From: Cherax quadricarinatus
Taxonomy: Eukaryota; Arthropoda; Malacostraca; Decapoda; Parastacidae
Reading direction: 5' to 3'
DNA: 64,000 nucleotides
Assembly (NCBI RefSeq): GCF_038502225.1
Contig: NC_091323.1
Coordinates: 25,800,237 to 25,864,236 of the forward strand
The position numbers were made by a program, and so were the translations under genes. Under the pieces are notes generated by a model. The model was not told the DNA's origin. It did not search any database and saw nothing but the letters and a program-made list of their open reading frames with translations. Shown here one piece after another: positions 1-12,125 of this stretch. Position 1 is the first letter of the stretch; each line of letters begins with the position of its first letter.

Positions 1-127
1 TACTCTTATGGAGACTGATTTTGATCTTAATATATTGATATTCGAACGTATTTCAAATATTTGTTCTCATTTATGAATCTTTATGTATGTTATGAAAATA
101 TATGATTAAGATTTATGTTTATAACAA

Positions 128-266
<139 letters not shown>

Positions 267-267
<1 letters not shown>

Positions 268-651
268 TCGTGCCGAATAGGCAGAACTTGCCATCTTGGC
301 TTAAATAGCAACGCTCATATTGCCATATAGGACAAGCGAAAATTTGTGTATGCAATAATTTCGCCAAAATCATTCTGAACCTAACGAAAAAAATATATTT
401 CACTGTGTTTGTTTAGTATTAAATTATTGTAAGCAAATCTAAAATATATTTAGTTGGTTTAGGTTAAAATAAATTGTTCTTGTTATAATAAGGTTAAGTA
501 AGTTTTCTAAGTTCCTTTTGGTGCAAAATTATAAATTTTTACATCAACATAAACGAAAAAAATATATCTATAAACGTATAAGAGAAAATTTTAGAAAGGA
601 CTTAATTTTAAATGAGTTCTTGCTAATTGACCAGTTTTACATATTCGGCAC

Positions 652-654
<3 letters not shown>
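267..654 (+). mobile_element. MITE-like element, copy 1 (~389 bp, TIR)
   Basis: The element starts GTCGTGCCGAATA and ends in the inverted form TATTCGGCACGAC, giving terminal inverted repeats of about 13 bp. Its interior is AT-rich, non-coding, and shared with five other copies here (709, 34825, 36789, 43343, 44095). It is bounded by (GT)n on the left and (TA)n on the right, as expected for insertion at TA. No transposase is encoded, so I call it a non-autonomous DNA element. The superfamily cannot be named from the TIR alone; a TA target would fit Tc1/mariner-like enzymes, but the microsatellite hides any target duplication. Confidence 0.75.

Positions 655-708
<54 letters not shown>
655..708. 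repeat. (TA)n microsatellite between MITE copies
   Basis: Pure TA dinucleotide run joining MITE copies 1 and 2, which lie in the same orientation. Confidence 0.95.
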
Positions 709-711
<3 letters not shown>

Positions 712-1094
712 GTGCCGAATAGGCAGAACTTGCGATCTTGGCTTAAATGGCAACGCTCATCTTGCCATATAGGACAAGCGAAAATTTGTATATGCAATAA
801 CTTCGCCAAAATCATTCTGAACCTAACGAAAAAAATATATTTCACTGTGCTTGTTTAGTATTAAATTATTGTAAATAAATCTAAAATATATTTAGGTGGG
901 TTAGGCTAAAATAAATTATTCTTGTTATAATAAGGTTAAGTAAGTTTTCTAAGATTCTTTTGGTGCAAAATTATAAATTTTTACATTAACATTAATAAAA
1001 AAAAATATACCGTTAAACGTATAAGAGAAAATTTTAGAAAGGACTTAATTTTAAATGAGTTCTTGCTGATTGACCAGTTTTACATATTCGGCAC

Positions 1095-1097
<3 letters not shown>
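709..1097 (+). mobile_element. MITE-like element, copy 2
   Basis: Same element as at 267-654, 389 bp, both TIRs intact (GTCGTGCCGAATA at 709, its inverse ending at 1097). It differs from copy 1 by scattered substitutions, so this is not a simple recent tandem duplication. (TA)n flanks it on both sides. Confidence 0.75.

Positions 1098-1143
<46 letters not shown>
1095..1143. repeat. (TA)n microsatellite
   Basis: TA run between MITE copy 2 and the RTE-derived short element that begins with CCTAGGTAGTAGG. Confidence 0.9.
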
Positions 1144-1145
<2 letters not shown>

Positions 1146-1609
1146 TAGGTAGTAGGTTGGTAGACAGCAACCGCCCAGGGAAGTACTACCGTCCTGCCAA
1201 GTGAGTGTAAAACGAAAGCCTGTAATTGTTTTACATGATGGTAGGATTGCTGGTGTCCTTTTTTCTGTCTCATGAACATGCAAGATTTCAGGTACGTCTT
1301 GCTACTTCTACTTACACTTAGGTCACACTACACATACATGTACAAGCACATATATACACACCCCTCTGGGTTTTCTTCTATTTTCTTTCTAGTTCTTATT
1401 CTTGTTTATTTCCTCTTATCTCCATGGGGAAGTGGAACAGAATTCTTCCTCCGTAAGCCATGCGTGTTGTAAGAGGCAACTAAAATGCCGGGAGCAAGGG
1501 GCTAGTAACCTCTTCTCCTGTATATATTACTAAATGTAAAAGGAGAAACTTTCGTTTTTCCTTTTGGGCCACCCCACCTCGGTGGGATACGGCCGGTGTG
1601 TTGAAAGAA

Positions 1610-1613
<4 letters not shown>
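1144..1613 (+). mobile_element. Short RTE-related composite element
   Basis: Non-coding element in three parts. Bases 1144-1423 match diverged fragments at about 2940, 36518 and 40881. Bases 1424-1560 match the leader of the full RTE element at 47822-47955 (shared ATGGGGAAGTGG, CCTCCGTAAGCCATGCGTGT and AAAATGCCGGGAGCAA). Bases 1562-1613 match the RTE 3' tail at 51068-51120 (GGGCCACC, GGTGGGA, CGGCCGGTGTG). The whole reading frame is missing between leader and tail. I infer a non-autonomous derivative mobilised by the RTE machinery through the shared 3' end. Several decapod genomes carry similar sequence, but I cannot search here. Confidence 0.6.

Positions 1614-1657
<44 letters not shown>
1612..1657. 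repeat. (TA)n microsatellite
   Basis: TA run separating the short RTE derivative from the 5'-truncated RTE copy. Confidence 0.95.
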
Positions 1658-1660
<3 letters not shown>

Positions 1661-1943
1661 TGATAGGAGTGAATGGAGACAAATGGTTTTTAATACTTGA
1701 CGTGCTGTTGGAGTGTGAGCAAAGTAACATTTATGAAGGGGTTCAGGGAAACCGGCAGCCCGGACTTGAGTCCTGGAGATGGGAAGTACAGTGCCTGCAC
1801 TCTGAAGGAGGGGTGTTAATGTTGCAGTTTAAAAACTGTAGTGTAAAGTACCCTTCTGTCAAGACAGTGATGGAGTGAATGATGGTGAAAGTTTTTCTTT
1901 TTCGGGCCACCCTGCCTTGGTGGGAATCGGCCAGTGTGATAAT

Positions 1944-1946
<3 letters not shown>
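1658..1946 (+). mobile_element. 5'-truncated RTE 3' end
   Basis: Bases 1658-1946 align almost base for base with 50839-51127, the last codons and 3' UTR of the full RTE element. It starts at the codons for the end of the ORF (FDRSEWRQMVFNT) and ends in TGATAATAA followed by an A run. 5' truncation is the usual outcome of incomplete target-primed reverse transcription. The frame is too short to have a function. Confidence 0.8.
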
Positions 1947-2039
<93 letters not shown>

Positions 2040-2043
2040 TTAT
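1947..2043. repeat. A run and (TA)n tail of RTE copy
   Basis: A short A run passes into a long (TA)n tract directly after the truncated RTE 3' end. Confidence 0.9.
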
Positions 2044-2939
2044 ATTTACTGAATACTGTGTGAGTGTAAAGTGTTCGCAGAATAACTTACGGCATTGACT
2101 AATGAAAGAACTTTACAACAGTGTATCCCAGTCACAGTGAACTGATCAGTGATGCTAGGGGCATCAAAGCCCAGCCTCGGCCCTAGGCTGTCTTTCTGTC
2201 AAATCATAAATTCATCTTTTAACGGCACTACCTGAACAGTTAATTTATTTTGCGCTGAAATTTTCCGTGTCACCGTAGACTACACGAGAAAAACTCAGGG
2301 TGGAAGAATTTAATCAACAAGTGAGCACCTCTCACTAGTTTGTGTCGTGATAATTTAAGTTGCTGCGGCAGTCTAGAAAGCGGTATTTTATTTGTCAGGG
2401 GAACTATGTAGATTTTCCTAAGGTGAGTGTTACACGATATCCCACTCAATGAAGCTATTCAGAATATAACCGAGGTCCTCCACTGGCTTTCCGATTCATC
2501 CCGTAAAAGAATTAATGGTGCTATAAGAGGTAATGACATGACCACCTACCCATACAAAGACACCCTACAGGGTAGAGCCCTAATATTTACCGTGTAAATA
2601 CACTCATGTCATTTAAAAAAATGTTGATCAAAACGTTTAAACCCTGTTATCTCGGTTCCTGATGAGAAATGAACTCAACATGAAAGGAACTAGTGAAAGA
2701 AGCTACCCGTTGTCTTTCATACAAAAGCATTTGTTTTATAAGAAAGAACGTAAATAAAAAGTCTTAGAATCATGTATAAATACGGTAACATTGAGAAACT
2801 TATTATACATTTCTTTACAAAGGAAATCTTAACCATTTAATCAGTGTGCTACATTATATGACTTGTGATAATATCTTACAGTAGTGATATGTAATGTAAA
2901 TAATGATCCCCGTCACAACAGAAGTGCTCAGAGAGGTAT
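2044..2939. other. Unassigned AT-rich sequence
   Basis: I see no coding signature, tRNA, inverted repeat or known element in this stretch. Confidence 0.5.
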
Positions 2940-3070
2940 TACTGTCATGGGTGTGAAAAAAGAAAGTCTGCTAACAGTTTTACACTGGCAGAATTGATGG
3001 TCCATTCTTTGTCTCTTAAACGTGTAAGGCGGCAAACAATTTTTACAAACTTCGACTTGTATTCAAAATG
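2940..3070 (+). repeat. Diverged fragment of the RTE-related leader
   Basis: Resembles 1190-1310: a GTGTGAAA segment, GTTTTACACTGGCAG, then TTGTCTCTTAAACGTGTAA, in the same order as in the copies at 1144, 36518 and 40881. It is short and degraded. Confidence 0.4.
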
Positions 3071-3212
3071 CACTAATCTTTATTTTGTGGGTAGTTCTTA
3101 ACAGTCATTCACGAAATTTTCTTCTCTAAATTTGAAGGCATGGTTGGCGAAATTATGCTAAAACGATTATAAACAACCCACTGAAATGAGTGGGATTCAA
3201 AGCCATGGCAAG

Positions 3213-3320
3213 CCAGTTTTATTACTGGCTTGCCACAGGTTCGAACCCCAGTCCGTTGAGCGAGTAAGATGACCTTGTCTGAGACCGGGCCACGTGCGAC
3301 GATTCTCTTAACCATTAACA
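3213..3320 (+). repeat. tRNA-derived SINE fragment
   Basis: Contains a Pol III B-box-like GGTTCGAACCCC at about 3239 and a downstream GAGACCGGGCCACG resembling the body of the SINE at 30101-30356 (CAGACCGGGCCGCGG). The 5' half is not recognisable. Confidence 0.4.
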
Positions 3321-3339
3321 AATAACCATTATCAAAACC

Positions 3340-3840
3340 CTACAACGTAGCATCAATAATTATGTTTGTAATGTATCTGCACCATTTTCTCCAGTGCTAA
3401 CCTGCATAATGAGGAAACAGAAGCTTTCCTGTTTAACTCTGGTATACAGCCTCACACATCTGCTAATTACCTTTTTCTGGAGAAAGTTTAATAATCTTTT
3501 ACCTTAAGCCTGGGGTGAAGATTATTATGTTACGTTAAGTCATTAAGGTGAAGGTCGTTATTCTTAAGAATCAAGGTCATTATGCTGATGTATCAAGAGC
3601 TCTTCCTTCCACTGTCCCACAAAAGCCACTCCTTTTTCCCCGTTGTTCCACACCATGTACCACAACAAGAACTCATCTGTCTACTGATGGTGAAGCAAAC
3701 AGAAAATAATTATCACCGACGTCTGGTCTGACAAGTGTTAAATCTTCATAACTTGAGCGACCACTAAGGCGGAAAACCTCTGCTAATGACTCCAGCGCAC
3801 AGCTTGGCACATTCATTGGTTATGAATCATGAAAGAAAAT
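3340..3840. other. Unassigned sequence
   Basis: No recognisable gene or repeat. Confidence 0.5.
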
Positions 3841-3849
3841 AAGCGTGAA

Positions 3850-4032
3850 TCATGCGTGAATCTAGATGTGTTCTATAAATCGTCCAAGATAAATTAGTGA
3901 ATCTAGATAAGTTTACGAATCGTGCAAGAATATATTCGTGAATCTAGATATGTTCTACGAGTCGTGCAAGAAAATATTCGCGAATCATGCGTGAATCTAG
4001 ACGTCTTCTACAAATTATGCAACAAAATATCT
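3850..4032. repeat. Degenerate ~41 bp tandem repeat
   Basis: TGAATCTAGA recurs at 3857, 3898, 3939 and 3992. The spacing is 41, 41 and 53, the last lengthened by a 12 bp insertion. Each unit also contains a TTCTA...CGTGCAAGA-like segment. Confidence 0.7.
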
Positions 4033-5300
4033 GAGACACATGGAAAAACATTAGCTAATTACATAATACAGTTAATACGAATCATGCAAACAGCTTCATA
4101 ATAAACTAACGCCGCAGTATACAAAGCCAAGAATTTAAGGGATCTATAAGAAACTGAATTCCTTAGAGCATAATGCGTATATTTTCTAATTCCCTTTAAC
4201 TTCCTCGTATTGGACGACAGGTTAAAACCCGCCACACCCGTCACTCTTCATTAAAATACTGCAGTGTAACACATGATTTAATTATTCTCTCTCTCTCTCT
4301 CTCTCTCGCTCTCTCTCACATGTTTGTAATACAAGCCCGCTCTCACGCTCAACTGATATACTATCCACGTTACAACATACATTCTGATGCACGATGTAAT
4401 GTTCGACCTGGGACATCAATCAGATATCCTGGCAATAAAAAATGAATGCAACACACTCATGAGAACACACGAGATAAAATTTAACAGGAAAAATAACTAC
4501 CGTCACGACCAAAACACCAACACCAGTAAATATTGTAACAAGTTAAATTATCAAGTTAGAGTAACCAACATCAGTTTCAAAGAAATAAATTAACAATGTT
4601 AAAAGAGTTATAGAAGTTTCTTGAGGTTCCTGCATCTGATGTAGGTTATTGTTACATTACATTCACGGAAGAATGCAGGGATGTACCTGTCTTATTATCC
4701 GCTATTGGATAGTTGGCAGGTCAGAAAAACTGGGTTGTAGAAGAACTTTGGAAAATTGTAGATCTTGACACAATAAAATGTGGCCGCTCCTATTACAGAA
4801 ATTACCACTGCACCTTTGTGTGTGATCCGAACAATGAGAAACAATCAACGCCACGGGGGCGTTGATCCCCGGAATACCCTCCAGGTAGACAGTTGAGTCA
4901 TGGAAATGATATTAAGTATTTCTTTTATACCAGGTTGAATGAAGTGGACTCAGCTAGACGAGAAGACGGGAGAGGCTTCCTGTATTCACATCATCAAGAC
5001 TCAAGGGTACACATATGACAGAACTCGCGAGCAACGAATCCGGTAATTGTTGGTTAAGCTAACTCAACAGGCAGGATCAGGAGCTAAGTACCATCTACCT
5101 CACGCATTACTTTGTAAGCGCACAACACAACAGTCTCGTGCTCACGCTCACATTAAGAAACAATCACGCCCACACGACTCAAACAACAGCGATGAGCCAA
5201 GGGAAAAACCCTGCAGACGAAATTAGTGCTGACTTCAAGGTTGTGTGCGGTACTCAAGCAAGAGAACCTGCGCGAGGTGTTTGACATATCTAGAACAACG
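4033..5300. other. Mostly unassigned; (CT)n and SINE tail inside
   Basis: Contains (CT)n at about 4284-4318 and a SINE body fragment at 4838-4895 (GGGGGCGTTGATCCCCGG, ACCCTCCAGGTA) that matches the 3' part of the SINE at 30101. The rest has no recognisable gene. Confidence 0.5.
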
Positions 5301-5302
5301 AA

Positions 5303-5365
5303 ACACACACACACACATACACACACACACACACCATACACACAGAAAGAGAGAGAGAGAGAACC
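5303..5365. repeat. (CA)n then (GA)n microsatellite
   Basis: (CA)n to about 5345, then a short GA run. A pyrimidine-rich stretch without a gene follows at about 5430-5720. Confidence 0.9.
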
Positions 5366-5864
5366 CCCACCTGCACTGTCTGCACAATATAATCAGCAAA
5401 TAGGAGTAACAATCAGTAACCGCCTACCCTCCTCCCAGCCTCTTCTTTTCCCCTCATCACATTACCCCTCTCATCCATCCTCTTTCTCTCTCCCATCTTT
5501 CCCCTTTCCCCTGTACACCGGCAATTTTTCCTCTTCTATTCATATATCAAATTTTGCTTACTATAAAAATCTTTCCCTGCCCCTACCCTCCCTCCTACAC
5601 AACAGTTCTCCTTTCCTTGCTCTTTCCTTCCCTTTCTATTTTGTATAGCCTTCATACTTCAACTTCTCTCCTCATTCCCCTTGCTCTCCCTCATCCCCTT
5701 TTTCTTTTTCCCACCATCCCTAAGAATACCATTTCACAGCTCTTGTCTGCCTCCCGTTCCCAAGCTATCTACACTGTTCTTCTCAGTTGCTCTCTCTCCA
5801 GAAGCCAGTTTCGGTATCAGTAATCCCAGCAAGAAGTAAATAACAGGTTTAGTATGTAGTATAC

Positions 5865-7292
5865 AAATCACAAAAAATGGTGAACTAAAAGAGAGTAGCA
5901 GAAGACCATCTAGACATTATAGCTATCATAGAGACAAAGCTCTCTGAACTAATAACCAAAGTATTTTCCCAAAGGGCATAGCTGTCGCACTAACAGTAAG
6001 GAATCTGTGGAATTTTGAAGAGATGAAAACAAGGTTAACACATCAGCGAGTTCGTTTACTGTATAGCAGGAAAAAATATTACTAAGGGACACAGGGTAAT
6101 AGTAACAGTGACTTAGAACTCCCCCCCCCCCCATGAACAACAGAGAACCGAGGTAAGAGCAGGAGGAAAACAACTGTAGATAAGTCAGTTACAAAGAGCA
6201 AGTAGGTCCAAGCAAAAACACTGATAACATAATCCATGATCTCAATCGCAAGGAAATAGACCGAGGTTGCTGGGATCTGCATGAAGGAAGGAAAGAAAAG
6301 GGGGTCAGAAACATGAGAGCAAGATTTCTGGAGGCAAGAACTGAAAAATTCATGGCCCAATCTGTCAAGAAAAAAATCGAGCAAACTTGATATAGGAGAA
6401 ATATAGAAAGGACTACAACTAAGGACCACAGCTATGAATATTTGGAAGTGGGGTAAGCGGAGAAAAAAAATCCATACTACAGAAGAGGAGACTAAGCAAG
6501 GATGCAGAAAGCAAGGGTGTGGTGGCTGACCACCAGAAATTCGATACCATTTGCATAAGAAAGGAGGAGATAAAGAAGCTGACCGCATTAAAAGTCATGG
6601 GGCTTGACAATGTTGTATCATGGGTACTGAAAGAAAAAACAAATATTGTGTGAACCCATATGAAAGATCTACAAGTCATTACAGATGGGACAACTACCGT
6701 TTAGCCGAAAACTGAAAATATGATGTCAGTATACACTCAGGTACACAGGCTAGTGCCTCTGAATTAAAGGTCAGTATCACTGACATATATACTGTCTAAA
6801 GTATTGGTAAAGATAATTAGGAATAGGTTGGCTGAGCATCTGGAGAGGAGGTACTTGTACTTTGTTACAGAAAACAAGCATGGACTTGGAGTTCTGTGGC
6901 AGAGATCAAAGACAAGGCTGGGTCGACTGCATGTTCTTGGACTGAAGGAAAGCGTTAGATACTATATTACACTAAAGATTGACTAGCAAATTAAATAACA
7001 AAGAAGCACATGGTAACGTACTACAGTGAACCAAGTAATACCAAACGAATAGAGTTCAGAGGGTGATATTAATAGCGGAAGTTACAGAGTATTTAAGGGT
7101 CACGAATGGGGTCCCTTAAGTATCAGTACCAGGACTATTACTATTCTTAATGTGTGTAAATGGACTGCCAGAAGGAATTTATTCCTACGTAACACTGTGT
7201 GCCGCTGATGTTAAGCTAATGATGAGAATAAGAAAGAAAGAGGCAAGAGAGAGAGGATTGGAGAAGTTGGAATGATGGTTAAAATGCCTGGT
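5865..7292 (+). pseudogene. Decayed non-LTR retrotransposon (EN + RT)
   Basis: Reading across frames, pieces appear in the order expected for a Jockey/CR1-type LINE. About 5905-5950 encodes DHLDIIAIIETKLSE, the endonuclease motif around the catalytic Glu. About 6555-6640 encodes KEEIKKLTALKVMGLDNV, matching the start of the reverse transcriptase (usual form EVxKxLxxLxxxKAxGPDGV). About 6800-6900 encodes IIRNRLAEHLERR. About 7100-7230 encodes NGVP, LLFLMCVNGLPEGIYSYV and then CAADVKLM, which stands where YADD/FADD belongs. Stops and frameshifts are many and the catalytic box is broken, so the copy is dead. The minus-strand frames over 6082-6679 are shadows. Confidence 0.6.
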
Positions 7293-10200
7293 TACTCCCA
7301 CCCAGCCACCTGTCACCTGAATTACTTTCACACCCACCCGGATTTCAACTTTATTACCACCCAGCCAACTATCACCTTCACACCCACAAAGCTGTCATCT
7401 TCATTATTCCCACCCACCCAGCTATCACCTTCATTACTCTCACCCACCTAGCTATGACCTTCATTATTCCCACCCACCCAGCTATAACTTTCACACCCAC
7501 TCGGTTATCACCTTCGCACCCACCCAACTGTAACTTTCACACCCACCCAGCTGTCATCTTCGCAACCACCCAGCTGTCATCTTCGACCCCACCCAGCTGT
7601 CACCTTTGCAACCACCCAGCTGTCATCTTCGCAACCACCCAGCTGTCATCTTCGCAACCACCCAGCTGTCATCTTCACAACCACCCAGCTGTCTTCTTCG
7701 CCCCCACCCAGCTGTCATCTTCGCAACCACCCAGCTGTCATCTTCGCCCCCACCCAGCTGTCATCTTCGCAACCACCCAGCTGTCATTTTCGCAACCACC
7801 CAGCTGTCATCTTCGCAACCACCCAGCTGTCATCTTCGCAACCACCCAGCTGTCAACTTCGCCCCCACCCAGCTGTCATCTTCGCCCTCACCCAGCTGTC
7901 ATCTTCGCAACCACCCGGCTGTCATCTTCGCAACCACCCAGCTGTCATCCTCGCAACCATCCAGCTGTCATCTTCGCAACTACCCAGCTGTCATCTTCGC
8001 AACCACCCAGCTGCCATCTTCGCAACCACCCAGCTGTCATCTTCGTAACCACCCAGCTGTCATCTTCGCAATCACCCAGCTGTCATCTTCGCAATCACCC
8101 AGCTGTCATCTTCGTAACCACCCAGCTGTCATCTTCGCAACCACCCAGCTGTCATCTTCGCAACCTCACAGCTGTCATCTTCGCAATCACCCAGTTGTCA
8201 TCTTCGCAATCACCCAGCTGTCATCTTCGCAATCACCCAGCTGTCATCTTCGCAATCACCCAGTTGTCATCTTCGCAATCACCCAGCTGTCATCGCAACC
8301 ACCCAGCTGCCATCTTCGCTATCACCCAGCTGTCATCTTCGCAATCACCCAGCTGTCATCTTCGCAACCACACAGCTGTCATCTTCGCAATCACCCAGCT
8401 GTCATCTTCGCAACCACCCAGCTGTCATCTTCGCAATCATCCAGCTGTCATCTTCGCAATCACCCAGCTGTCATCTTCGCAATCACCCAGCTGTCATCTT
8501 CGCAATCACCCAGCTGTCATCTTCGTAATCACCCAGCTGTCATCTTCGCAACCACCCAGCTGTCATCTTCGCAATCACCCAGCTGTCATCTTCGCAATCA
8601 CCCAGCTGTCATCTTCGCAACCACCCAGCTGTCATCTTCGCAATCGCCCAGCTGTCATCTTCGCAATCACCCAGTTGTCATCTTCGCAATCACCCAGCTG
8701 TCATCTTCGCAACCACCCAGCTGTCATCTTCGCAATCACCCAGCTGTCATCTTCGCAATCACCCAGCTGTCATCTTCGCAATCACCCAGCTGTCATCTTC
8801 GCAACCACCCAGCTGTCATCTTCGCAATCACCCAGCTGTCATCTTCGCAACCACACAGCTGTCATCCTCGCAACCATCCAGCTGTCATCTTCGCAACTAC
8901 CCAGCTGTCATCTTCGCAACCACCCAGCTGCCATCTTCGCAACCACCCAGCTGTCATCTTCGTAACCACCCAGCTGTCATCTTCGCAATCACCCAGCTGT
9001 CATCTTCGCAATCACCCAGCTGTCATCTTCGTAACCACCCAGCTGTCATCTTCGCAACCACCCAGCTGTCATCTTCGCAACCTCACAGCTGTCATCTTCG
9101 CAATCACCCAGTTGTCATCTTCGCAATCACCCAGCTGTCATCTTCGCAATCACCCAGCTGTCATCTTCGCAATCACCCAGTTGTCATCTTCGCAATCACC
9201 CAGCTGTCATCGCAACCACCCAGCTGCCATCTTCGCTATCACCCAGCTGTCATCTTCGCAATCACCCAGCTGTCATCTTCGCAACCACACAGCTGTCATC
9301 TTCGCAATCACCCAGCTGTCATCTTCGCAACCACCCAGCTGTCATCTTCGCAATCATCCAGCTGTCATCTTCGCAATCACCCAGCTGTCATCTTCGCAAT
9401 CACCCAGCTGTCATCTTCGCAATCACCCAGCTGTCATCTTCGTAATCACCCAGCTGTCATCTTCGCAACCACCCAGCTGTCATCTTCGCAATCACCCAGC
9501 TGTCATCTTCGCAATCACCCAGCTGTCATCTTCGCAACCACCCAGCTGTCATCTTCGCAATCGCCCAGCTGTCATCTTCGCAATCACCCAGTTGTCATCT
9601 TCGCAATCACCCAGCTGTCATCTTCGCAACCACCCAGCTGTCATCTTCGCAATCACCCAGCTGTCATCTTCGCAATCACCCAGCTGTCATCTTCGCAATC
9701 ACCCAGCTGTCATCTTCGCAACCACCCAGCTGTCATCTTCGCAATCACCCAGCTGTCATCTTCGCAACCACACAGCTGTCATCTTCGCAATCATCCAGCT
9801 GTCATCTTCGCAACCACACAGCTGTCATCTTCGCAACCACCCAGCTGTCATCTTCGCAATCGCCCAGCTGTCATCTTCGCAATCACCCAGCTGTCATCTT
9901 CGCAATCACCCAGCTGTCATCTTCGCAACCACCCAGCTGTCATCTTCGCAATCACCCAGCTGTCATCTTCGCAACCACACAGCTGTCATCTTCGCAATCA
10001 TCCAGCTGTCATCTTCACAACCACACAGCTGTCATCTTCGCAACCACCCAGCTGTCATCTTCGCAACCACCCAGCTGTCATCTTCGCAACCACACAGCTG
10101 TCATCTTCGCAACCACACAGCTGTCATCTTCGCAACCACCCAGCTATCATCTTCGCAACCACCCAGCTGTTATCTTCGCAACCATCCAGCTGTCATCTTC

Positions 10201-10545
10201 GCAACCACCCAGCTGTCATCTTCGCAACCACACAGCTGTCATCTTCGCAACCACACAGCTGTCATCTTCGCAACCACACAGCTGTCATCTTCGCAACCAC
10301 CCAGCTGTCATCTTCGCAACCACCCAGCTGTCATCTTCGCAACCACACAGCTGTCATCTTCGCAACCACACAGCTGTCATCTTCGCAACTACCCAGCTGT
10401 CATCTTCGCAACCACCCAGCTGTCATCTTCGCAACCACCCAGCTGTCATCTTCGCAACCACCCAGCTGTCATCTTCGCAACCACCCAGCTGTCATCTTCG
10501 CAACCACCCAGCTGTCATCTTCGCAACCACCCAGCTGTCATCTCC
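7293..10545. repeat. 23 bp minisatellite array (~3.2 kb)
   Basis: Tandem units of 23 bp with core CCCAGCTGTCATCTTCG. The first ~270 bp (7293-7560) are diverged units; the rest, roughly 130 units, is near-uniform. Variants are CGCAACC/CGCAATC and CACCC/CACAC. Because 23 is not a multiple of 3, all three forward frames stay open and repeat every 23 codons, giving frames of 503 and 998 codons. There is no start context, domain or codon bias, so these are not genes. A 917 bp block (7944-8860) repeats at 8861-9777, and a 207 bp (9-unit) block recurs from 9778. Confidence 0.95.
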
Positions 10546-10626
10546 ACTCAACAAAATGTGTGTTTATTTTTCTATAACCTAACAAAGTTTTATGAGAGAT
10601 AAAATTATTTTGGCCCACAACCGAGA

Positions 10627-11420
10627 CCATCTAGTAGGTATCTAGAGGACATTAGAAGGGGATCTAGAGGACATCAGGAGGGGATCTAGAGGACATTATG
10701 AGGAGATCTAGAGGACATTAGGAGGAGATCTAGAGGACAACTGGAAGAGATCTAGAAGACATCTAGAGGAGATCTAGAGGACATCAGGAGATCTAGAGGA
10801 CATCTAAAGGAGATCTAGAGGACATCAGGAGGGGATCTGGAGGACAACAGGAGGGGATCTAGAGGACATCAGGAGGGGATCTAGAGGACATTAGGAGGAG
10901 ATCTAGACAACATCAGGAGGGGATCTAGAGGACATTAGGAGGAGATCTAGAGGACATCAGGAGGGGATCTAGAGGACATTAGGAGGAGATCTAGAGGACA
11001 ACTGGAAGAGATCTAGAAGACATCTAGCGGAGATCTAGAGGACATCAGGAGATCTAGAGGACATCTAAAGGAGATCTAGAGGACATCAGGAGGGGATCTA
11101 GAGGACATCAGGAGGGGATCTAGAGGACATCAGGAGGGGATCTAGAGGACATTCGGAGGAGATCTAGAGGACATCTGGAGGAGATCTAGACATCTGGAAA
11201 AGATCTAGAGGACATATGAACGAGATCTAGAGGACATCTGGAGGAGATCTAGAGGACATCAGAAGGGGATCTAGAGCACATCAGAAGGGGATCTAAAGGA
11301 CATCAGGAGGGGATGTAGAGAACCTTAAGAGGGGATCTAGAGGACATTAGGAAGAGATGTTGAGGACATCTGGAAGAGATCTAGAGGACATCTGGAGGAG
11401 ATCTAGAGGACACATGTAGA
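10627..11420. repeat. ~22 bp minisatellite (GATCTAGAGGACATC)
   Basis: Tandem units with core GATCTAGAGGACATCAGGAG, about 20-24 bp, in irregular subtypes (CATCAGGAGGG, CATTAGGAGGA, CAACTGGAAGA, CATCTGGAGGA). A block of mixed subtypes at about 10680-10850 recurs at about 10980-11100. TCTAGA occurs in nearly every unit. It decays into related single-copy sequence to about 11540. Confidence 0.9.
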
Positions 11421-12125
11421 AAATCTTCAGATGTGAGGTACACCTGTAGGTTATATGCAAATCTAGGAGACACCTGCAGGGCATCAGACACCTTCAAACT
11501 TAGATGAAGAATATTTCTAGATCTATAGGATAATCTAGTTGCCATGTAGAGGACAAGGATGCGCCAGGTACCTCCTGCTCCATCAGTAAAGGAAAATTTA
11601 CTCAGCGTCACAAAGGCTAACAAAAGCGGTATAATGTAGCTATTAAAACCTGGCCAAATTGTTAGTAACACTTGGCTCTCTGGTTAAAAATATCCTGGGA
11701 GCCAAAAGAAATATTTGAGGGCTGCACTCGTCCAAGGTCAAAGGTGTTGTGGTATCATCGACTAAGCAAGGGCCAAGAATGTTGCCTGTATCATAAACGG
11801 ATTTCGCTGTTGGATATTACAACGTCCATGGCTACACAGGACAGATACACCAGGAAGTGTACTGCACAGTAAATATATGCTAATGATGATCGTTTATTTT
11901 AAACCCTTTTTTTAGGGATTGAGGTATCTTAGTGTGGTCGATAGGCTTCAAACCCCATTAACCAACCAGCCATCTAATGCTAGCATTGTTCTTAATTTTA
12001 CATAATTAATTCATACTTCGTACGGTAATTAGGTTGGATTATCCTTACTTAACAAAATTTTAATCATAAAATTCATTAACGCCACTAAGTACAATAATAT
12101 ATAAAGGTAATTATTACGATATTCG
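11421..12125. other. Unassigned sequence between arrays
   Basis: Apart from decaying repeat units at its left edge I recognise nothing here. The short frames at 11381-11872 have no motif. Confidence 0.5.

Noticed and set aside
6082..6679. Minus frames of 168 and 86 codons
   Set aside because: They lie antisense to a decayed LINE whose sense motifs explain the sequence.
7293..10545. Repeat-spacer array resembling CRISPR
   Set aside because: Units are contiguous with no unique spacers, and the sequence is eukaryotic.
7454..10602. Frames of 503 and 998 codons as a repetitive (SQPPSCHLRNHPAVIFATTQL-like) protein
   Set aside because: They follow the 23 bp array exactly, all three frames are open together, there is no start context and no domain, and the end simply follows the array.
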